64,000 nucleotides of DNA, taken from contig VXAI01000021.1 in assembly GCA_013399305.1 (NCBI GenBank), positions 1,225,215-1,289,214 on the forward strand. The letters run 5' to 3'. The translations under genes were made by a program, and so were the position numbers. Below, in pieces: positions 1-13,878 of this stretch. The stretch comes from Rostratula benghalensis (lineage: Eukaryota; Chordata; Aves; Charadriiformes; Rostratulidae). The notes beneath the pieces are model-generated. The model worked only from the letters and a program-made list of their open reading frames with translations. It was not told where the DNA came from and did not search any database. How positions within the stretch are numbered: position 1 is the stretch's first letter; each line of letters opens with the position of its first letter.

Positions 1-1748
1 GGAAGGAAGGTCCCAGAAATTGGGCTGAAAAGCGTTTATTTCTCATTTTCCTTTTTTTTTTTTTTTAATTTCCCAACAGAAGTGAAAAACAAGAAAGCAA
101 GAAAAGAAAAGCAATTACAAAAAAGAAAGAAAGAAAAAAAGGCAATCCTGAGCTCTCTAGAAGTAGTTTCAATGCCAACTTTGTGGCAGTGATTGCAGCT
201 GGGGTTGTCTGCTCTCCAGTGCACAAAAGTTGATTTGAGAGTCGTTTTCCTTCATAGCCCGCAGGGCTGCTGCAGCTGCTGAAGGCCTTATCGGTTTGCA
301 GTGGTTTCCTTGTCTCCCGCACAGATTCTCCCAGCAGCTCCTCTGAGAGTTTTTCTGGAAACAGCCAGCTAAGTGCAGGCGAGGCTCCTTTCCTCGTGTA
401 GCCTCCTGTCTTCAACCTCTCTGGTTGGGGTGGGGGGTATTTTCGTGTAAATATTTATAGCTGCAAAGGATGAAGGTGCTGGGGAAAAAAAGCTGTTGTG
501 GATGCTATGATGTAGCAAGAGAGCAGCTTTGGGATCCTGCCATTGTCCTTTGGATTGACGAGCAGGAGCCACACAGGATTATAGCTATTGCTGGATGAGT
601 GAATGTGGCTTAGAGACAAAGGGTTTATGCATCCATGGCAAGTCTGCAATCAGGGACATACTTAGCATAAGTAATTGAGGAATGGGGCCAACTTCTATTC
701 ATCCCTGGTCCCCACCACCACGGAGCCCTGTGGGCTGTCACTGAGAGGCTAAGAAAGGTCTGATGAACGGGACGGAACTCTGGAGCAACTCATCTCTGAG
801 GGCAATGGGATGATTTTGGAACAAGTCAACTCATTTTCAGCATCTTTGTGTAAGAAATAAGTGCTTACCTAACAGTACATTCCTGTTTAAGGGATGCATG
901 GCAGGGAAGACTCCATCAAGCGTGAAAATCTGGGGCTCAGAAGCTGCTCCCTGAAATGCTTTCACTAGGGGAAAGTGCCCAGGAAGAAACAGGATGGGTT
1001 TCCATGTACTATACTGCTGGTGGGCACCAAGTTTGTATTTAGCATCGTGAGGGCCCAGCCTTTGCTGGAGGTGCTGGCCTCTGCCTTTACCAGAAATCCT
1101 CCTACACTCTAACTATGTGACTTACTGTCCTGCCCCTAGAAGCAGTCAATGAGCTTGCTGGAAGCATAATGTGGGGTGAGAGCAATTGATATTTCTAGGG
1201 ATAACCAAATGGGCCAAAGTGGTGTTTGGCCAAAAGACTGGGAAATTTCATCGTGCTTCTGTTGCACAGCTCTTGGGGTTTTTTTAACTTAAAATTTAAC
1301 CAAAGTTTCTAAGCCATAATGTGAGGCTTACTTGAACTGTGGATATGTGTGACCTAAATCACTTTGGTGGGCAGACCTGAAGCCCCACAGATGCTCACAA
1401 GACCCAATAGCCGAGGGAAAACATCCCAAGTTGTTCTGCTGAATTTGATGCAATTGCTTTTCGCAATATAGCCACAAGATTAGGCAAAAAGGGTTTGGCA
1501 AGCCAGAGCTCAAGACATAAAATACGAGGAGGAAACGAATGAGGAAATCCAACAGCTATTGCTGTAACCTTACCGATAATTTGGGAGAGCAGTTATGTGC
1601 ATAAATAGCCTTGTGAACCTCCAGCTTTGTTGGTAAAGCTGGATGAGTGAACATGACTTACCACTTGCATGTAGGAAACCCTTTGTTGTGAACCCCCTCT
1701 GGTGGGTGGGAAACAAGGAAAAAAAAGGGAAAAATAAGCAAACAAACA
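1..1748. other. Upstream region without recognisable gene
   Basis: I read both strands and saw no exon of a known family, RNA gene or clear repeat. The short reading frames here are not flanked by convincing splice sites and resemble no protein I know. The sequence ends at an assembly gap. By synteny this is the 5' flank of CD81, so distal regulatory elements are possible, but none can be shown. Confidence 0.6.
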
Positions 1749-2569
1749 NNNNNNNNNNNNNNNNNNNNNNNNNNNNNNNNNNNNNNNNNNNNNNNNNNNN
1801 NNNNNNNNNNNNNNNNNNNNNNNNNNNNNNNNNNNNNNNNNNNNNNNNNNNNNNNNNNNNNNNNNNNNNNNNNNNNNNNNNNNNNNNNNNNNNNNNNNNN
1901 NNNNNNNNNNNNNNNNNNNNNNNNNNNNNNNNNNNNNNNNNNNNNNNNNNNNNNNNNNNNNNNNNNNNNNNNNNNNNNNNNNNNNNNNNNNNNNNNNNNN
2001 NNNNNNNNNNNNNNNNNNNNNNNNNNNNNNNNNNNNNNNNNNNNNNNNNNNNNNNNNNNNNNNNNNNNNNNNNNNNNNNNNNNNNNNNNNNNNNNNNNNN
2101 NNNNNNNNNNNNNNNNNNNNNNNNNNNNNNNNNNNNNNNNNNNNNNNNNNNNNNNNNNNNNNNNNNNNNNNNNNNNNNNNNNNNNNNNNNNNNNNNNNNN
2201 NNNNNNNNNNNNNNNNNNNNNNNNNNNNNNNNNNNNNNNNNNNNNNNNNNNNNNNNNNNNNNNNNNNNNNNNNNNNNNNNNNNNNNNNNNNNNNNNNNNN
2301 NNNNNNNNNNNNNNNNNNNNNNNNNNNNNNNNNNNNNNNNNNNNNNNNNNNNNNNNNNNNNNNNNNNNNNNNNNNNNNNNNNNNNNNNNNNNNNNNNNNN
2401 NNNNNNNNNNNNNNNNNNNNNNNNNNNNNNNNNNNNNNNNNNNNNNNNNNNNNNNNNNNNNNNNNNNNNNNNNNNNNNNNNNNNNNNNNNNNNNNNNNNN
2501 NNNNNNNNNNNNNNNNNNNNNNNNNNNNNNNNNNNNNNNNNNNNNNNNNNNNNNNNNNNNNNNNNNNNN
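1749..2569. other. Assembly gap (821 N), probably hiding CD81 promoter and exon 1
   Basis: The sequence is a run of N. The right flank is CpG-rich, and GC-rich promoter and first-exon sequence is a common cause of gaps in bird assemblies. CD81 exon 2 (13879) opens in phase 0 with codons for Leu-Ala-Gly-Gly, so it needs an upstream exon encoding the N-terminal tail and the start of TM1 (22 residues in mammalian CD81). No such exon is visible anywhere between 1 and 13878. Placing it in the gap is an inference; the gap length may also be an estimate. Confidence 0.75.
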
Positions 2570-2860
2570 CCCGAACCCCCTGTTGCTGGGGGTCTGCGCT
2601 GGGGTCAGCGGCGTTTCTCAGCCAGCCAGGGCGGGAGGGAGAGAAGGAGGGAGGGATGCTGCCAGGAGAAGGGCAGAGAGGCGCTGGCCCAGCCGCCCGC
2701 CGCAGAGGAGCCGGAGAGGAGAGGGTGGTGAAAAAAAATACGGGCGGTTGGGGTTGGTTTCGCTCTTGGGGTGTGGATGGGACTCGAGGGTCCTAAAACT
2801 GCATCGGGACCCGGGCTCGACACCCGCCGTTGGGTCGTGCCTGAGCTGGGGACCGTCGTC
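2570..2860. promoter_or_regulatory. CpG-rich shore, probable CD81 promoter island edge
   Basis: CpG dinucleotides are frequent from the gap edge to about 2860 (for example 2600-2630, 2690-2720, 2800-2850) and become rare afterwards. This matches the 3' edge of a CpG-island promoter centred in the gap. No start codon with a CD81-like N-terminus and no coding exon is seen here, so the segment is more likely the beginning of intron 1 than exon 1. Confidence 0.55.
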
Positions 2861-5284
2861 TCTGCTGCTGGGGAAGTTATTTTAGGATGCAAATTTTACC
2901 CAGGCTGGAGAGGTTGCGTTTTCTGAGAAAGTTTCTCATGAAATAATGTATGCAGACGTGCGGCTAATAGAGCAAAAAGTGGTTTATCCTGGTTTCCCTG
3001 CAAACCAGGTTTGTCCCGGTTAGAATCACCCTCTGGCAGCAAGGGGTTGGCATGGCAAGAAACGCTTTCTCCTCTCTCATGTGCCTCGGGAGACAAAATG
3101 TACCCGAGGAGGCTGCTTTTTTTTTTTTTCTCCCCCCCTCCAAATAGATTGTTTTCCATTCCCCAAAACGCTATTTTTCTCACAAACAAGCCCAGCCCCT
3201 CCCCTTGGAGGCAAGGCACCACTTGCTGAGCTCTGGCTGTGTGGTCAGGATGCACCCCACGTCCGACATCCCGCTCTGCTCTCAGAGGGATCTCGTCTGA
3301 GAAGTTTGGAGGTTTTTCTTGATGTTTTCTTGCAGCAGCGAATGCCGCAAGGAGGGATGGAGAGGTGGGGAGGGGGGCAATGGCTTCCAGAGCGAACATG
3401 GCCTTGACACCAGGAGCCCCCACCTGCTGCCTTCTCCCCAGGGGTGCACAATGAAGTTCTTGGGGGTTCCCCGCCTCTGGGAGGTGTAGGGCACACTGCT
3501 GCCTCAGAGTGAGAATTGTCAAATCTGGCCTGATTTCAGGCCTCTTCACCTTGTTTCTGGGTATAATGCTGACCAAGGGAGAGATGAAGAGCTGTGACGA
3601 CAGTGGTGTTAGTTGATACCTGATGTGTTGCCAGCCGCACGACGAATGCAGGACAGTCCTGGGGTAGTTTTTTTTTTCTTAACCTCTTCCTCCACCCTTA
3701 AAATGGCAAGACGGAGGCGGGTAGTCTCTTCTTCTGAAGTGTTGTTCCTTCCACGTTACTGTGCTTATCCTGGGGCCTTTTCTTCTCTTCTGGTTCTAAT
3801 TTCCTGCCATTCTTGTCGCTGAAGCTGCCGGGTGTGGATGCGAGGGAGGAAGGGTCTCCGGGGCGGCAGGAAGGATACAGGGGGGGCTCTGCACAGCTGC
3901 TGCTCCTGAGCAAGCTCGCTCGTTCGCCCCAGTGTGTGTTTGCAAAACAGCTTATCTTTTATAAACAGGCATTTTGCTCTCAAGAGGAATAGCCTGTCCA
4001 CTTAATTTTCCCGTTAGGACTTGTGGTGCCTTGTCCTACCCTTTGGAGAGAGCCTGATGCCTGCTCCCAGTAAACACTGGGGAGGATGCTGTAGCTACTC
4101 CCAAGGAGGGGTGCTTGTGAGCAGGCCCCCAGTGCTGGGCTGGCCTGCAGCCAGTCCCCTTGGACCACCTTTAGTGAAGATGGGGAGCCTGGGCTCTGTT
4201 AGAATTCACAGTGCTTTCTGTGAGGCTGGCCAGGTGAAGTGTGGTTGAACACCAGGTCTTAAGGCTTTCATGCCCTTTTGTGTTGTTTTTTAAACCAGTA
4301 GTCAAGGGGAATTTTAGGCTTACCACCCTGCAAAGGTGATTAGTAGGCAACCTTGCATCCCCAGCTGGGGAGAGATGCCTTGGTCGCCACCAAATTGCAA
4401 AGGTCCTTTTTATGAGGTGGCATTTAAAGGTTGGATGTGGTGCTGAGCACCCTTACTGCAGGGTGACCGTGTTGGGACACCAGCTCTGACCCCAGGGAGG
4501 TGCAAGAGCCCTGTGGTTTTGCCAGCTGGTTAGCATGCAAGAGCTGCTGGGCTCCTTCTGCTCACTTGCTTATCATTTGCTTTGTGCCCAGCCAAGGTCG
4601 GGTGCTATTGATGAAAATAAGCAGGAGGCAGAGCCCAAAGTTTGTCAGGCTCCACGTCGTGCTGCCCGGGAGCTTGCTCCAGCGCCTGAGAGGAGGAAAG
4701 GAAGCAATTCTCAGCCATAATGGTGTTAACAAACAAGAAAGAAACTTTGATAACTTTTTAAAGTAGCCCTGTTGTCCTGCCAGAGCTGAAATAAACGGAC
4801 ACCCCTCTGGCTTCCCCCCTCCTTCCTTCCCCTGGTGGTGCAGGGGGAGTTTTACAAAGCTGCTGTCTTGAAAAGCAAAAGGAAAAGGTGGCCCCGCTGC
4901 CAGCTCCCTGGTGTGCCTTGGCAGCCCTCTCTGCCTGAGGTGTTTTGGTTTTGTTTTATTTTTGGGGGTGGTTTTTCCTTTGTGTGTGCATTTTTAAGAG
5001 GAAGATGCCAGGGTTACGTGTTCAGTCTAGGATGGCCCTCGAGGAGGGAGCAGTGGCTGCTGCACGCACCATGCATACAAATGGGTGCCCATCCTGGGAG
5101 AGAAAGGGTCCCCGTGTGTTTCACAGAGGCATCTGCTTAACTGAAGCGGTGAAGGAGGCCACAGGCAGCACCTGGGGACCTCCCCCAGTTACTAAAACAC
5201 AGGACTGTTGAAATGAAAGCTTTTCTGTACTGCAAACTTGTGCTGAAACTGTGGGTGGCCAGTGGTGAGGGGATGCTCCCAGGG

Positions 5285-5570
5285 GAAGGACTCTTTATCA
5301 GGGGTTATAGCCATGGCACAAGGGGTAATGGTTTTAAACCAAAAGAAGGGGAATTTAGATATTAGGAAAAAATTCTTTACTGAGGGTGGTGAGGCACTGA
5401 AACAGGTTTGCCAGCGAAGTTGTGGATGCATCATCCCTTGAAGTGTTCAATACCAGGCTGGACGGGGCTTTGAGCAATCTGGTCTAGCAGGAAGTGTCCC
5501 TGCCCATGGCAGGGGGGTTGGAACAAGATGATCTTTAAGGCCCTTTCCAACCTAAACTGTTCTATGATTC
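5285..5570 (+). mobile_element. CR1 LINE fragment (3' end)
   Basis: The text matches the 3' end of a chicken-type CR1 retrotransposon: 'ggggtaatgg', then 'attctttactgaggg', the 'ggctggacggggctttgagc' segment, 'ttggaacaagatgatcttta', and the closing 'ttccaacctaaactgttctatgattc'. It is 5'-truncated, as most CR1 copies are. It has the same orientation as CD81 and lies in intron 1. Its middle resembles the copy at 24670-24831, so both may be from one subfamily. Confidence 0.88.
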
Positions 5571-8500
5571 CCTGCCCTGTGAGAGAGAACGCAGTAGCCA
5601 TACCACTTACTGGGCAGTTTTGGGGGTGTGGTGGGCAGTCCCAGCTCACCCTTCAGTCCAAAGCAGGGCTGGGCTGGGCACAGAGTGGTGTGGAGATGCT
5701 CCTCCATCCCACTCTCAGTAGTCGGCTGGACTTCAACAGCTCTCCTGAATTAACCCAATCTGATAGCAGAGCTCAGTGCATGGGGCTCAACTGACCACCA
5801 CTGGAAAGAGTCCCTGGAGAGGCTGAAGGAAGCCAGAGAGCTATTTTAAAATGTATTTAAACATAACCAAGGAAAAATTGGCCTGCTTGAAGAAGGATCA
5901 CCCAGATTATTAGCTAAGACAGTTTGTGGCAGCCTTACAGGTTTAGAACACCGCTGACTGCCCTACCAGAGGAAGAGCTTGCTCCTGATGCCATTTTCAA
6001 GGCACTGTGTAACTCTTTCTTTTGCTTGTGTTGAGGGGATGTGGTGCAGTTGGGGTGCAAAAGGAATGAAGGGCATGAACAGAGGGAAGGTCTAAGTCTG
6101 TGTCAACAAGGGTGATTAAAAGGGAAGGGGTGGTAGAATATAAGTATTTTCTTGTGCAACACTGGAAAATCTCTCAGCTGTCCCCTGGGGTCCACAAAGT
6201 GTGCACAAAGATTTTTGGCTTTGGTGACGGGAGGTGACAGTGAACAGAGGTGGCAGCTCTCTCCGGTGGTGGTCCCACAGTGGCAGCTCTGCTGACTGGC
6301 TCATGACCCTCCTGATGTGATGAGGAAGGTCCTGAGGCCAGGTACTGCTATTCTCAGGTTTAAAGGGAGAATGGAAAAGCTGGTGCTTTGTGCAGCTCTG
6401 CAGCATGGGTTTGCAATAAATCTCTCGACTCAGAAAGCAGTTTGCATGTTGTTGTGGGTGCGGGCTTGCGCTGAGCTGCTGAAATATGCTGTTAGTGGTA
6501 GCAGCTGGTGGGCTGCAGAGCGCAGGGTTTGCTTTGGTTATGGGTCTCCCTGGGAATGGCAGAGAGCCTTGTGAGCTGCAAGGATGTGATGCTGGCCCAG
6601 CATCTTCTGCTGACTCTGGGTTCAGTACCCTGGAATGATAGGCAAGGTATTTCCACAGGTGTTTGACCCTGGGGCTGTTTAGTGCCTGTCTTTGAAGGGC
6701 AAGGGAGAGGTGTTCTTAGCAGGCTGAGTACCTGGACCTAAGTCTTCTTGCTGATGCCTCTCTGGGATGTGTTTCTGGGATCTCTGTCAAGTGAACACAG
6801 TCCTGCCATCATCTACACCTTCTGAAGTCTCTCCATGCAGAAGGTTATTAAAGCAGGTCTTTTGAAGAGACTGGTGCCTTGCCTTGTGGGGGTACCCAAT
6901 TTCAGTTAATGAGCTGGGCTGCAGTCACAATGAGGGAGCATCACTGGTGGCTGGAGAGGGGGTTGCTCTGTTTTCTTGAGGCGATTCTTCTGTCTACCAA
7001 CCTAATGCTTATCTGCTGCAAGAACATTACTCAACGTACAAAGCCTGGAGAAACACTTTGGTGCTGTACTGTGCAAGTGTCTTTCACTATTATTAAAAAA
7101 GGGAATGCAGTTGTATCACGGTTGCAGTTAAATGTTTATGTATGGGGCCAAATTAATTTTAAAGCAATATCTGAAATTGTTTCCCTCTCCACCGGGGGTG
7201 ATTAAACCTTGCTGGTAGATTTCAATGTATAGTGATACTTCTACCTGCAGCAGGGATCAGCAGTGTGCAGGCTTGGTGCTCTCCGTCAGAGGATCCAGCT
7301 CCTTGTCCCTGGATTTTGATACTGGATTCCCGCTCTCCTCCCATCCATCAAGCTTTATTTGGCCTCTGGCATGCTGCTCCTCTGGGAGTCTTCCTCTGGA
7401 GCTTGTTTTGAAAAGCTCTGCAGTGTTGTGAGGCTGGTAACTATAGGCACCAGTGGAGAATTTCACCCCGTCCGGCAGCTCTATTAATAGCAGCTGCTGG
7501 AAGGTGGTGGCAGCTGCGCTGGTGGGAGCAGAGCAGGGGCTGCAGACTGCCTTCCTCCTCCTCCTCCTCCTGCCTACAGAGCATGGGGCTCTGACCAAAC
7601 GTCCTGTCAGCAATTTCTGGGCAGAACTTGCCTGGAAACTGTCAGCCTGAGCTTTGGGGGAAGACCTTGGCTGTACTTTCCAAGAAGAGTCCTATCTGTC
7701 ACTGCAGTTTGTCAGTGCCTGTGCTGAGGTTGGCTCCTGTAGAGCTCAGAGAAAGCTTTCACATCACGCAGCTGTCAACCTGCAACTGCATTTATCTGAT
7801 TTCAGCCACTTCCCTGCCTACACCCTTTCCCAAGAAGTCTTGGTGGGGGTCCTCATGTGTTGGTGCTCTGGGGCATCCCACAGTCCACCCCAACAAGCAG
7901 CATGGGGCCAATCTGCAGAGCTTCTTACCTTAAAATTTGAAGTGAATTTTTGGTATGAAGTCCTGCCATGGCAACATGAAGACCATTGCAGCATCGGATG
8001 AAGTTCCCAGGTTTGTGAGCTGCTGTGCAGCTGTCAGTCCCCTGCAGTGCCCTGAGCCCTTGTAGTGCTTCTATGAGGTGCATCTATTTGCAGTAGAAAA
8101 GAAATTCAACTTCTGCTTTCCAGGAAGTGAGATGGAGGATGTGGCAGACTCATTGCTGCCTGTACATACGTGTCTGCCACTAAAGGTCATGTCCTCCTCT
8201 CCTGCCTGCCTCAGCCCTTGTGCCAAACCTGTAAGGGTCCTAGCACTCATCTGGCTTGTATTGCCCTTCCAAAGGTGATTTCCATCAAGTTACAAATTTG
8301 TAGCTCTTTGCTTTTTTTCCCCCAAGCATGCTAGGTGTAGTGACAAAGTGATGGTTTATTATTTATGCTGCACGTAATGGAGAACATGGTACCTGCTGCC
8401 CCACCTGAAGACCAACATATGACCGAGAGCAAAGTGTTTGACACCAAATTAGCAGTTCATTCCTGGCTGTGTGAGGGGCTTCTTGTGTGGCAAGATGCTT

Positions 8501-11500
8501 CAGCCTTGGTGAGCCATTTCATCCATCTACACCCTGGCTCCCCACACCTAAAAGGGTGGATCCCCGCCTAAAACTGGATCCCTCTATCCAGTTTTACTCC
8601 ATCTCAAGCTGCTTTGCAGATTGTGCTGGAGAGGAGCAGTGGGGAACCCCAGTTGGGGTTCCTTGAGTGGGGTCTGGGTGCTGTCCCCACAAAGGGCTCA
8701 ACTTCCAGGCAGTGGAAGGGAAATGGAAAGCCTGTACGGTGTGAAAACATGTTAAAAATCTCTAATCGTGTACCTGAATCATAAACCGATTGAAATCTGT
8801 TCCGCTTTCTTGGCAGCATCTTGCTTCTTGTTAATAACTGTGGTATTTCCCTGTCATCATGGCGTAGGCTCCACTGGTGGTGTTTTTGCAGCAAGACAGG
8901 AGCTTCTCTTGGCTCTTGGGCTCTTGCAGGGTGGGAAGCAGTGTCCCGGCAGCAGGACCGGCTGTGGCTATGGGAAGTGGTGCTGCTAAAAATACAGCAT
9001 TGAGAAACTGCTGGCTTGAGCTGCAGGATGTCTGCTTCATGCCTGGCAAGCCACCCTATAGCCAGAGCTTCCTCCTCTTCCTCCTCCCCACCAGGAAATC
9101 TGTTTTGGAGAGGGGTGTAGGGAAGGGCACAGGAGGAAAAGGACTGGAGGTAGCTGAAGGGAGCAGGGTGTGATGCACGTCCTGGCGTACCTGAGTCTCT
9201 GGAGAGCAGTTGGGATATGGGTTAAAGAGGAGGATGGGGCCATTCCTTGCAACCCTAAATCCTGGGAATTTCTCAGGGAGGGGTTATTGAGCTGTAAAAG
9301 GTGGACTTGTTCCCTTGCCCCACATCTGGATCTGTGAAATTCTAGGGCAAATGTCACAGTCCAGGAGGGACACACGCACACCCTTGGTGCACAGTTTATG
9401 TGGCAGCAAACTGGGCTGCATTTACCGTGATGCTCACGTGGTGGTAGTTTATCATATGGCAGACTGTCTTGTCACCCCTCAGAGGGCTGGGGGGCTGCTT
9501 TTGTCCTCCCCTGGGCAGCATCCAGTCGGGGCTTTGTCTGGCTGTGCCAAGTGGGAATGGTGTCCCTGTGAAAAGCAAGCCTTGGGCAGGCAGGATCCAG
9601 CTGGAAAAGTCTGGCTGTCTGTGGAAGAAGCAATAAATCTCTGGAAGCTGGAAAATAGCAGTAAAGAGGAAACGCCGGAGCCTGCCGCGCCACCTCTGCT
9701 GTGCCGGCAAGCTGCTCGGTGTGCCATCTCCAGGGCCAGCCCTGTGATGCAGTGGGGATCCTGTGCCCCAAATGTGGTACACTTCTAGGCTCGTTGTGGA
9801 TTTTTGGAGGGGCAGAGAAGATGGGAGGAGGTGTTATTTTCATTGAGGGGTCATTTTCTTTTGGGATTTGAGGGATAAGTCTATGGAATTTATTTTATTT
9901 TTTTTAAACGAAGGCATACAAAAGTGCAGCTTGGGAAAGGCAGCAGAATGAGAGTCAAAGCCACTCCAGAACAAAGGAAGGTGCAAGGCTGTAAAAGTAG
10001 CCAGTTAGCAGCACTTAAAATGCTGGAAAGTAATCGGGATGCCCTGAGTTGGAGTCTGAAGAGTTGCGTGTTTCAGCAGTGTCCACCTCTGCAAGTGCCT
10101 TTTGGGGAGCAGCCGGCTGGAGGGGGTCAGCTGGTGGAAAGCAGGTCTAAGAGTGATGCAGTGCTGGCGTGGCTGAAGCTGCAGCTTTTAAATTGGTTGG
10201 TTGTTGATTTTTTTTTTTTTTTCTTTAATCATTAATGCCATCCCCACACATTGAAGTGGGGAGCTGTTCTGGGCACTGGGCGTATACATGCAATGAGTGA
10301 CAGCCCCAGCCTCTGAGACATTGCCATCTGACTAGCTGGGCAAGCACCAGAGCAATGAGGTAGCCTGCATGATAGATACTTTCCAGGGCAGGGATATTTA
10401 ATGTATGAGGATACGCAGCCTGCAGACCCGTGTGATGCTGCCACCAGTGGTTGGAGCTTTTCTGGGTCTTGTGCCAGCAAAGAGCAGTGACTTTAGGACA
10501 GGGGAGGAAGAAAATACCAAGCTTGCTTCTGGAACAAGTTAAAAATGTGTCATGTTTTATGTGTTAAAAATGTGATTATCCCAAGCAAGGTGCAGTGGAA
10601 GGCAGGGTTACTGTGGCAAAATGGTGAGGTTTTCTCCCTTTTGTTGTCTTTGGGAAGAAAGATGTCTTTATTTTGTTCTGTGCTTCTTAGTGGTGGAAGG
10701 GAGTATGGTTTTCATGGAAAAAGTTACTCATCGTAGCCTAAGCCCTGTTTTCATTAGTAAGCGAACGTCGCATTCTCTTAAGAAATCCAGCTGCTGTTGG
10801 ATTAAAACTTCCATTCAGAGGTCCTCTGTACTCTGTTAAAAAAACAAATGGAGTCAGGTGGTGTGGGAGGAACAGATAGACATGGGGTGCACTTATAGAT
10901 AGTTCCTGGGGTGCACTTAGGCTGAAACTAGGAACATCTGAAGCGGGTTCAGCTGGCTGCTGTAGGCAGGCTTCACCACTGGGGTGGGTTTGAAGCTCTG
11001 TCCCTTCAGCTGATGCTCCCAAATGTTTGAGAAATATTTTGAGGATAGCTTGCAGCCTGCTGTCCCCTCTGTGTTGGGCATTTTGGGGCACATTTGATTG
11101 GAAAGCAGCTGCTTCTCCTTGCAGTGGTGTCACCCAACCTCGCTGCGGGTGGCAGAGGGTGCTGGGGTGATACTGCTGGGTGTGGAGGGCAGTGTGCTGG
11201 AGCAGAGCAATGCTGCTACAGTTTTTGCTTCACCTCTCCCAGTCAGAACAGAAACCCCAGTCTTTTTCAGGGTCTCTTCTGCCCTGGGAGCCACCAAGAG
11301 ACTTTTGCTTTAAGAGTAGCACTGATTAATTTGGTGACATTCTCCTTCTCCCAAGAGGATAAACACAGGCTTCGCTGTGTCCTCAGACAATGAACGAGCC
11401 ATGCCAGGCTGGATTTGGGTAACTTTCTGCAAAGCCACGAGATGCCTTATTTGGAGCTGGATTTGAGCATGGACTAGCTTTCGTGACTTTTCTCCATACT

Positions 11501-12053
11501 GAGCATTTGGAGAAGCTTGGGATGTCCCAAATGCAAGATGGGTAAGGGAGCATGCTGCTGGGGACGTTGTGTTGATTGCTGGGGGAGAGGTGTTAAAAGC
11601 TGGTTAGTTTTGGTGGCAAACTGGAGAAAGGCTTGTAAACATCTCCCCTCCCTTTCCAGGGTACGGATTTTCTCCCTCTGGTAAGTGGAAAAGCCTCAAA
11701 GTCAGCTTGCCTTGTGAGTTCTGCCCCAGCTTTAATGGCACTCCTGTAAAAATCTCCTGGCTGGGATTTGCAGAAGCAAGCAAGGAGGAAAACCACTATC
11801 TAACCTAATGAGGAACAAAGCCAGGCTCCCACCAATGTCCTCTCTGGCAGATCCCAGTCCTCATGCATTCACCAAGGCTCTGCTGCGCTTGCACAACTGG
11901 AGACTTTGCACTTTTACTGAACAAACACTCTTTTTTTAAAGTTTTTTTAACGTGACCTTCATTATGCCTCTCATGCTTGTAGCTGACATGACTCAGACCC
12001 ATTTTTTAAAAAATGGTATTTCCACTTCCGTACTCTTTGGTAGTTATCTTCCC

Positions 12054-12079
<26 letters not shown>
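12054..12079. repeat. Poly(T) run, 26 bases
   Basis: An uninterrupted homopolymer in CD81 intron 1. It may be an old retroposon tail or simple slippage. Runs of this length are also error-prone in assemblies. Confidence 0.9.
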
Positions 12080-12084
<5 letters not shown>

Positions 12085-13878
12085 GAATGCTTTTGAGGAT
12101 TTAGGACACTCAAACTTAAATCGACATTTGAACAGGTGCTTCCAGCCTTTCAAAAAAATGGTACTGAATTATTGAGGATTGGGTTGGGTTTTTCTTGCAT
12201 GTGTGTCTTTATGTTTTTCCCCTCTCTCATGGTTTTAAATGGAGATGAGGGTGTCATGGAGAATACAGGAGTCCTGCTGGAAATGCTCTGGTTTGAGTTC
12301 CTCTTAAGTGGTACTGTCCCTAATCTGACTCCCGTCCTCTGCTGCCTTTCCCCACCCCTCACTGGAAGAGAAAACAGTGAGGAAGTCAATCATAAAACTT
12401 TCCATTATTTGGGTATACGTGTTCTAGTGGTAAGCTGTCATGATGCTCCAAAGGCAGAACACCTTCTCCCGTGTATGAAGCGTATTTTTATCCTTGGCCC
12501 AGGGGCTCTGTTACACATGTCTGCCTGCACACATGTGCATGCAAGTGCTCTTCTGCTGGACAATGGTGCACCCAAGGCAGTGGTTTCAACCTCATCAGTT
12601 TGCCTGTTTGCCATCAAGTACCTTCATGGTAGCCTCCAGAAGTTGCCCAGCAGTGGCCTGAATTGAAGCTTTGCTTTGCTTCAATCCCTGCATTAGGATG
12701 TTAAGGAAAGCTGCACATGCCAGAGGAGCAGGAGAGCAGGGTCCCAGCTCATAGCCTGCCTGTGGGGACCTGTGTTATGGCTTCTCATTTTCAATCACTT
12801 TATGAAATTAAGCAGGCGGTGAACCAAGCAGTGGAAGTGATGGCTGCAGGGGTTCCCGTGCTCGTGGGACACCTGGGAAGATGACTAAATTTTAATCAAA
12901 GCGATGCTGCAAGGACAGCTGGTGTGAATCCTTGTCTGTCCCCTCCTGATGTGGGACATCCCCAAGACCCATGTGGAGGGGAGTAATGGCATATAACACA
13001 GCGATGCTGCTGCTGATGTGACCAAGTCTCACTGAGTGTAGTTTCTTAGTCATCTGTGTACTGCTAAACACTGTGCTAATTGTCAAATGTGGACATCATA
13101 AAGAGTGTTGGGGGCGTTGGAACTGCTTTAGATCCCCCTGCAAGCAGGTGCAGCAGCAGTTCAAAGCCACGATGTCTCTGGTCTTGCTCTGTGTTGCTAA
13201 GAGTTTTATTGCTTTTTGTTGTTGTGTTGGTTGGACAACTCTCCCCGAAGGCAGAGTAGTTTTTGGAGGTGCAGAAAGCTCCACTATATCTGCTCAGACT
13301 GGAAGCCTGACCCTGGATGGGGTGCAAGTGAGACATGAGGTAGAGGGATGATCTGATGGTCCCCTCACTTTGAACCACGGTCTCCCTGTCTTGCCCTATG
13401 CAGTTCTCAGCAGATCAAACAAAACCCAGTTTGTGTATCACACAAGAAATGGGGTGATACAGTCCCTTGGGAAAATCCAGTAATTTGGGCTGATCCTAAC
13501 AAGTTGAAAAGCTCTCCTTCTCCTAAAAGCCTCAGTTGCACATCTTGTGCTTCTTGGATAAGACTGAGCCTTCCATTGTAATGGAACAGTAAAATAGCTC
13601 TTAGGGAAGAAATCACCTGCGGGAACTAAAAAGGGCTTTGCTCATCCCCAGGCTGAGGGGTCTTCTCATGAAGTGGGGAAGATCATGTAGCTCGTGGTGT
13701 GGGGCACAAAGCATGTTGCAGGGGTGGGATGATGGTTAGGAAGGATGTTCTTGTACATGAAAGGAGTAAATAAGAATTTGCAGAAAGAAGAAAAGCAAGC
13801 CTTCTGCTCCCACCCAAAAACTGTCACTTTGGGTCCGGCACAGCATGTAATGCCTGCATCCCTCTGCTTTCTCCCCAG

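Larger units (their letters stand above)
2861..13878 (+). other. CD81: CD81 intron 1 (visible part)
   Basis: About 11 kb of non-coding sequence lies between the gap and the exon 2 acceptor. It contains one CR1 LINE fragment (5285-5570), a TCC-rich stretch near 7551-7571 and a 26-base T run (12054-12079). Numerous short reading frames on both strands lack splice context or family resemblance. A large first intron is normal for CD81. Regulatory elements are likely in such an intron but none is identifiable by eye. Confidence 0.65.

Noticed and set aside
584..1660. Two occurrences of 'gctggatgagtgaa' about 1 kb apart
   Set aside because: The identity ends after 14 bases and the flanks do not align, so this is likely coincidence.
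1643..2731. A 362-codon plus-strand frame
   Set aside because: It is mostly N from the assembly gap; the real codons at both ends show no gene.
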